A DNA stretch of 64,000 nt from Mucilaginibacter sp. GTDB lineage: Bacteria > Bacteroidota > Bacteroidia > Sphingobacteriales > Sphingobacteriaceae. The stretch is from contig NZ_JAQBOD010000016.1 in the NCBI RefSeq assembly GCF_028288205.1, positions 42,195 through 106,194 of the forward strand. Reading direction: 5' to 3'. The position numbers were made by a program, and so were the translations under genes. Positions within the stretch are counted from its first letter, which is position 1, and each line of letters starts with the position of its first letter. This document shows, piece after piece, positions 61,248 to 64,000 of the stretch. A model generated the notes under the pieces. It ran no database searches. It was not told the origin of the DNA and saw only the letters and a program-made list of their open reading frames with translations.

Positions 61248-62069
61248 ATGAAACGTTTACTAATAGCCGCATTACTATGCGGCGCTGCAACCATCAGTAT
61301 TGCACAAACTAAAACTACTACAGTTACAACAACAACAATAACTAACGGTACAGATACAATTACAACCACTAAAAAAACCAGGGTAAAAGTTAGCATGGGC
61401 GATTTTAGGGCACACCGGGATAGCATGCGCAATGATAAAAAACCAACAGGTTTTAACTTTGGCATCACCTTTTCACGGTTTGATCTGGGTTTAACCACCC
61501 TTGTTGATAACGGCAGCTTTACACTATCACCTAAAAATGATTTTTTAAGCTATCGTTCATGGAAATCAAGCAACGTAGGTTTTGACCTGGTGCAATTTGG
61601 TTATAAGTTTAACAATAACTTTAAAATATACCTGTCGGGTGGGTTTGACTGGACCTTGATCCGCTTGCGTAAAGATATCACTATACAAAGGGATGCACCG
61701 GTTTTAACTTATACTACTGATGCTATCCATTACAGCAAAAATCGCTTCTCATCCACCTATTTGCGAGTGCCACTATCGTTCGAGTTTAGGAGCAAGGAAA
61801 ATTCAGATGGTAAACGTTTCCGCTTCATTATTGGTCCAGAAGCAGGCTTGTTATTAGGTGCCCGTGTTAAACAGATCAGTAGCGAAAATGGCAAGCAAAA
61901 AATTGATGGTGATTATCACTTCACCAAAATGGAATACGGCGCGTTCACCCGCATAGGCTATGGCTCGGCAGGTATATATGCCAAGTATTACTTTAATGAT
62001 ATGTTCGAGAATAGCCCTGCACAGGCAGGCTTAAAAAACTTCGCTTTCGGGTTTACATTTGGGTTCTAA
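61248..62069 (+). CDS. outer membrane beta-barrel protein (PorT-like)
   Basis: A 273-residue exported protein with a signal peptide ending SIAQ (about residue 20), a Thr-rich stretch, then about eight antiparallel strands ('FNFGITFSRFDLGLTTLVD', 'VGFDLVQFGYKFNNNFKIYLSGGFDW', 'RLRVPLSFEFRSKEN'-like, and final 'FAFGFTFGF' ending in Phe). This matches small Bacteroidota OM barrels. It is 20 bp after the anti-sigma-like gene, so likely a target or partner of that sigma system. Confidence 0.8.
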   Translation: MKRLLIAALLCGAATISIAQTKTTTVTTTTITNGTDTITTTKKTRVKVSMGDFRAHRDSMRNDKKPTGFNFGITFSRFDLGLTTLVDNGSFTLSPKNDFLSYRSWKSSNVGFDLVQFGYKFNNNFKIYLSGGFDWTLIRLRKDITIQRDAPVLTYTTDAIHYSKNRFSSTYLRVPLSFEFRSKENSDGKRFRFIIGPEAGLLLGARVKQISSENGKQKIDGDYHFTKMEYGAFTRIGYGSAGIYAKYYFNDMFENSPAQAGLKNFAFGFTFGF

Positions 62070-62092
62070 AATCACCAACTCAATATATATTA

Positions 62093-62123
62093 AAAAGGCA
62101 GGGCTGTTAATTAACGGCCTTTT
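62093..62123 (+). terminator. terminator-like hairpin after OM barrel gene
   Basis: AAAAGGC (62093-62099) pairs with GCCTTTT (62117-62123), with a TTAATTAA palindrome in the loop and T-rich DNA following. It is a plausible end for the sigma/anti-sigma/barrel transcript. Confidence 0.55.
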
Positions 62124-62146
62124 GCCGTTTTATCTATATTTGCTGC

Positions 62147-63145
62147 ATGACAACTACCCCCTTTTTACAGGCCTTAGCTATAACTAAAACCTATCCCGGC
62201 GAACGGGTGGCAGGTGTAAAAAGAATCAGCCTTTCTATCCAGCCAAAAAAAATCACGGCCATAATAGGCGAGAGCGGCAGTGGCAAAAGTACTTTACTGC
62301 GATTGCTGTATGGCTTGTTATCGCCCGATGAGGGTGAGGTTCAATTTAAAGGCGAACGCATTTGGGGACCCGAAGAAAAGCTGATACCTGGTCATGACGC
62401 CATGAAAATGGTAACGCAGGATACCGACGGGCTTAACGTTTACGCTAAAGTATGGGACAATATTGCCGTACTGATGCCCAATACCGATGTTGCCGCCAAA
62501 GAAGAAAGAACCAACCAGGTATTAAAGCAGCTAAACATATTGCACCTTGCCGATAAGCAGGCATTTTTTTTAAGCGGAGGCGAGAAGCAGCGCGTAGCCA
62601 TTGCCCGCGCCCTGATAACCCGTCCCGAAGTAATGTTGCTGGATGAGCCCTTTAACCAGGTGGATACTTCATTCCGCGAGGGTTTGCAGCAGGATATAAG
62701 GCAGGTGGTGCAGGAAACCGGCCTAACTGTTATCATGGTATCGCATGACCCGGCCGAGGTGCTGTCTATGGCTGATGAACTGATCGTGCTAAAAGATGGG
62801 GAGATCATTGAGGCAGGTAAACCTAAGACGCTATATCAAAATCCACAGACCCTATACACAGCCAAGCTGCTAACCAATTGCACTGTATTAAGCAATGAAG
62901 ATGCAAGGCATTGCGGTATTAGCAGTAAAGCCGATAACATCGTAATATACCCCGAATGGGCCGCGCCCACCAACAGCTGGACGCGTAAGGATTGGACAGT
63001 TAAACAAGTACTGTTTAAAGGTAGTTACGAAGATCTGTTGATAGAAAAAGGCCACATCACCCTGCGCCTGTTAAATGATGCACCCGGCAAATACCATATA
63101 GGCGATAAGGTACATATTAAGATCAATAGGTATTTGGAGTTTTAA
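62147..63145 (+). CDS. ABC transporter ATP-binding protein with C-terminal extension
   Basis: A 332-residue ATPase with Walker A GESGSGKS, signature LSGGE ('FFLSGGEKQRVAIARAL'), Walker B MLLDEPFNQ, and switch His in 'VSHDPAEV'. The C-terminal ~90 residues are beta-rich ('DNIVIYPEWA', 'GHITLRLLNDAPGKYHIGDKVHIKI'), like a TOBE/regulatory domain of importer ATPases (PotA/CysA-type). No permease is adjacent, so it may serve an unlinked transporter or a non-transport role. A TATATTTG lies 5 bp before the ATG, too close for a normal leader. Confidence 0.85.
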   Translation: MTTTPFLQALAITKTYPGERVAGVKRISLSIQPKKITAIIGESGSGKSTLLRLLYGLLSPDEGEVQFKGERIWGPEEKLIPGHDAMKMVTQDTDGLNVYAKVWDNIAVLMPNTDVAAKEERTNQVLKQLNILHLADKQAFFLSGGEKQRVAIARALITRPEVMLLDEPFNQVDTSFREGLQQDIRQVVQETGLTVIMVSHDPAEVLSMADELIVLKDGEIIEAGKPKTLYQNPQTLYTAKLLTNCTVLSNEDARHCGISSKADNIVIYPEWAAPTNSWTRKDWTVKQVLFKGSYEDLLIEKGHITLRLLNDAPGKYHIGDKVHIKINRYLEF

Positions 63146-63149
63146 GCGG

Positions 63150-63650
63150 CTACTTCATATACGATTTATAATCGTCCTGAATCATTGTTATATCAGCGTT
63201 AATCGGTTTTTCTTTGCCGTTAAAAAGAAGAATATTCCACTGTAAGCTATCTAATTTAGTTTTGAATATTTTGCCGGCTTTTGTTCTGAAAGTTAATGAG
63301 CCCTTAGCATCTCGCGTAATCATTTTTGTTTTTACAGAATCTAAAAATTTTATAGATGTTCCCATATAATATTGGTTGTCATCAGCTACTGTATAAAAGT
63401 CATCACTATCCTTAACCTCCCGTTTCATTTTATCTATCTGCTTTAAGGTTGGATATATTAATATTGCACATGTTGTAGTTATCAAGGTATCTCGGTTGCT
63501 CTTGTTTGCAATCACAACTTTCGAGTTAACAGAATCTGCCTTAGTGGTCTTTTCTCTCCACTTATTTTGGCAAGAAAACAATAGGAGAGTCGCCAGAAAA
63601 TAATTCAGAAATTGTGTAATATATAACGTAGAACGATAGGTTGGGTTCAT
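63150..63650 (-). CDS. predicted lipoprotein of unknown function
   Basis: About 166 residues from MNPTYRS. The hydrophobic start (about 8-26) ends in LLLFSC, a lipobox with Cys near residue 27. The mature part has 'TTCAILIYPTLKQIDKMKREVKDSDDFYTVADD' (in parts: TTCAILIYPTLKQI, DDFYTVADD) and beta strands, with no family I recognise. Convergent with the ABC gene, 4 bp apart. Confidence 0.6.
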   Translation of the reverse strand: MNPTYRSTLYITQFLNYFLATLLLFSCQNKWREKTTKADSVNSKVVIANKSNRDTLITTTCAILIYPTLKQIDKMKREVKDSDDFYTVADDNQYYMGTSIKFLDSVKTKMITRDAKGSLTFRTKAGKIFKTKLDSLQWNILLFNGKEKPINADITMIQDDYKSYMK

Positions 63651-63756
63651 ATTATCAAATATAGAATATTTGATAGACTCACCACCCAAAACCACTCACT
63701 TAATCAACCCAATTCAACCATTCACCCTCCATACAAAAACTTTTTTGCATAACCTC

Positions 63757-63787
63757 TTGAATATCATAAAATAACTCCGTACTTTTG
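63757..63787 (+). promoter_or_regulatory. Bacteroidota promoter of rpsL (TTG-N20-TACTTTTG)
   Basis: TACTTTTG at 63780-63787 is a perfect TAnnTTTG -7 box, with TTG at 63757-63759 about 20 bp upstream. The leader that follows (63788-63858) contains a hairpin CTG...CCAA-TGTAGG-TTGG-CAG (about 63800-63824) and an A-rich stretch before the ATG. This should drive the str operon (rpsL onward). Confidence 0.8.
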
Positions 63788-63858
63788 CAGTCCCTAAAAC
63801 TGCCCTCCAATGTAGGTTGGCAGCCGGGAATTAAAAAAAACAAAACAAGAAAGCAAGA

Positions 63859-64000
63859 ATGCCTACTATCAATCAATTAGTTAGAAAAGGTAGAGTAGCT
63901 CTGGTTGACAAGAGTAAGTCACCAGCGTTGGACAGCTGTCCACAGCGAAGAGGAGTATGCACACGCGTGTATACCACTACCCCTAAAAAACCAAACTCAG
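63859..64000 (+). CDS. rpsL: 30S ribosomal protein S12 (partial, runs off right edge)
   Basis: The first 47 codons read [20 protein letters not shown] then [20 protein letters not shown] and continue; this is the conserved N-terminus of S12, which shapes the decoding centre. It is truncated by the end of the window. Its downstream neighbours (rpsG, fusA in most genomes) are not visible. Confidence 0.97.
   Translation, partial: MPTINQLVRKGRVALVDKSKSPALDSCPQRRGVCTRVYTTTPKKPNS

Noticed and set aside
62135..62142. TATATTTG as promoter of the 62147 ABC gene
   Set aside because: It is only 5 bp before the ATG and has no -33 partner; it would put the start point inside the gene.

Overview
The window reads as chromosomal DNA of a Bacteroidota bacterium, most likely family Sphingobacteriaceae (Mucilaginibacter/Pedobacter-like). 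Support comes from the family content (GLPGLI protein paired with a carboxypeptidase-regulatory/TonB-type outer-membrane barrel, long two-insert IspG, HemC-HemD fusion, PspC/LiaF-like pair, an ECF sigma factor with a Bacteroidota-style membrane partner), from TAnnTTTG -7 promoter boxes (clearest before rpsL and hemA), and from moderate-to-low GC. The genus is an inference. No tRNA, rRNA, CRISPR array, integrase or intact transposase gene was seen.

Layout. 0.1-8 kb: truncated BtuF-like gene, LysE exporter, DUF2157 protein, then a minus-strand run of a DACNV/diadenylate-cyclase-like protein, truB and ribF; an ABC ATPase with a very small membrane partner; a secreted alpha/beta hydrolase. 8-15 kb: GLPGLI + outer-membrane barrel pair, then a YtrA-type GntR/ABC operon. 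15-25 kb: glutamate formimidoyltransferase, topoisomerase IV genes parE and parC separated by small housekeeping genes and a mobile-looking GxxExxY cassette that carries a frameshift. 25-33 kb: aldose epimerase, YncE-propeller/phosphoesterase, msrA, DoxX, lipoprotein, D-aminoacylase-type amidohydrolase, methyltransferase. 33-36 kb: an AT-rich accessory island with a glycine-linker lipoprotein ending in a HExxH domain and a small downstream gene. 36-47 kb: MlaE/MlaF lipid transport, SDR, PspC/LiaF-like envelope-stress proteins, RDD protein, DUF2442/DUF4160 pair, ispG, poxB-like gene, MBL hydrolase, alpha/beta hydrolase and a DoxX-like gene broken by an in-frame TAG. 47.7-58 kb: a tetrapyrrole cluster (hemA, hemC-hemD, hemB, hemL, hemE, hemJ) that encloses a two-component system and a TPR protein. 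58-64 kb: GNAT, amidohydrolase, ECF sigma/anti-sigma-like/outer-membrane-barrel operon, an ABC ATPase, a lipoprotein and the start of rpsL at the right edge.

How the genes work together. The hem cluster covers the C5 pathway from glutamyl-tRNA to uroporphyrinogen/coproporphyrinogen III plus HemJ; coproporphyrinogen oxidase and ferrochelatase are not here. ParE and ParC form topoisomerase IV. MlaE/MlaF are the permease and ATPase of a lipid importer whose substrate-binding subunit is not in the window.

The most unusual structural theme is repeats. Many spacers are built from short 'word' palindromes, each with its own word; two such word repeats sit in frame inside ispG. Two copies of a longer palindromic element (about 150-185 bp) lie near 8.0 and 14.9 kb, and a GxxExxY cassette has imperfect terminal inverted repeats. 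Other leads are the DAC-like putative nucleotide-signalling protein, a C-terminal QLGLF (clamp-binding-like) motif on ParC, and a GTGTATAC palindrome cluster ahead of the formimidoyltransferase gene.
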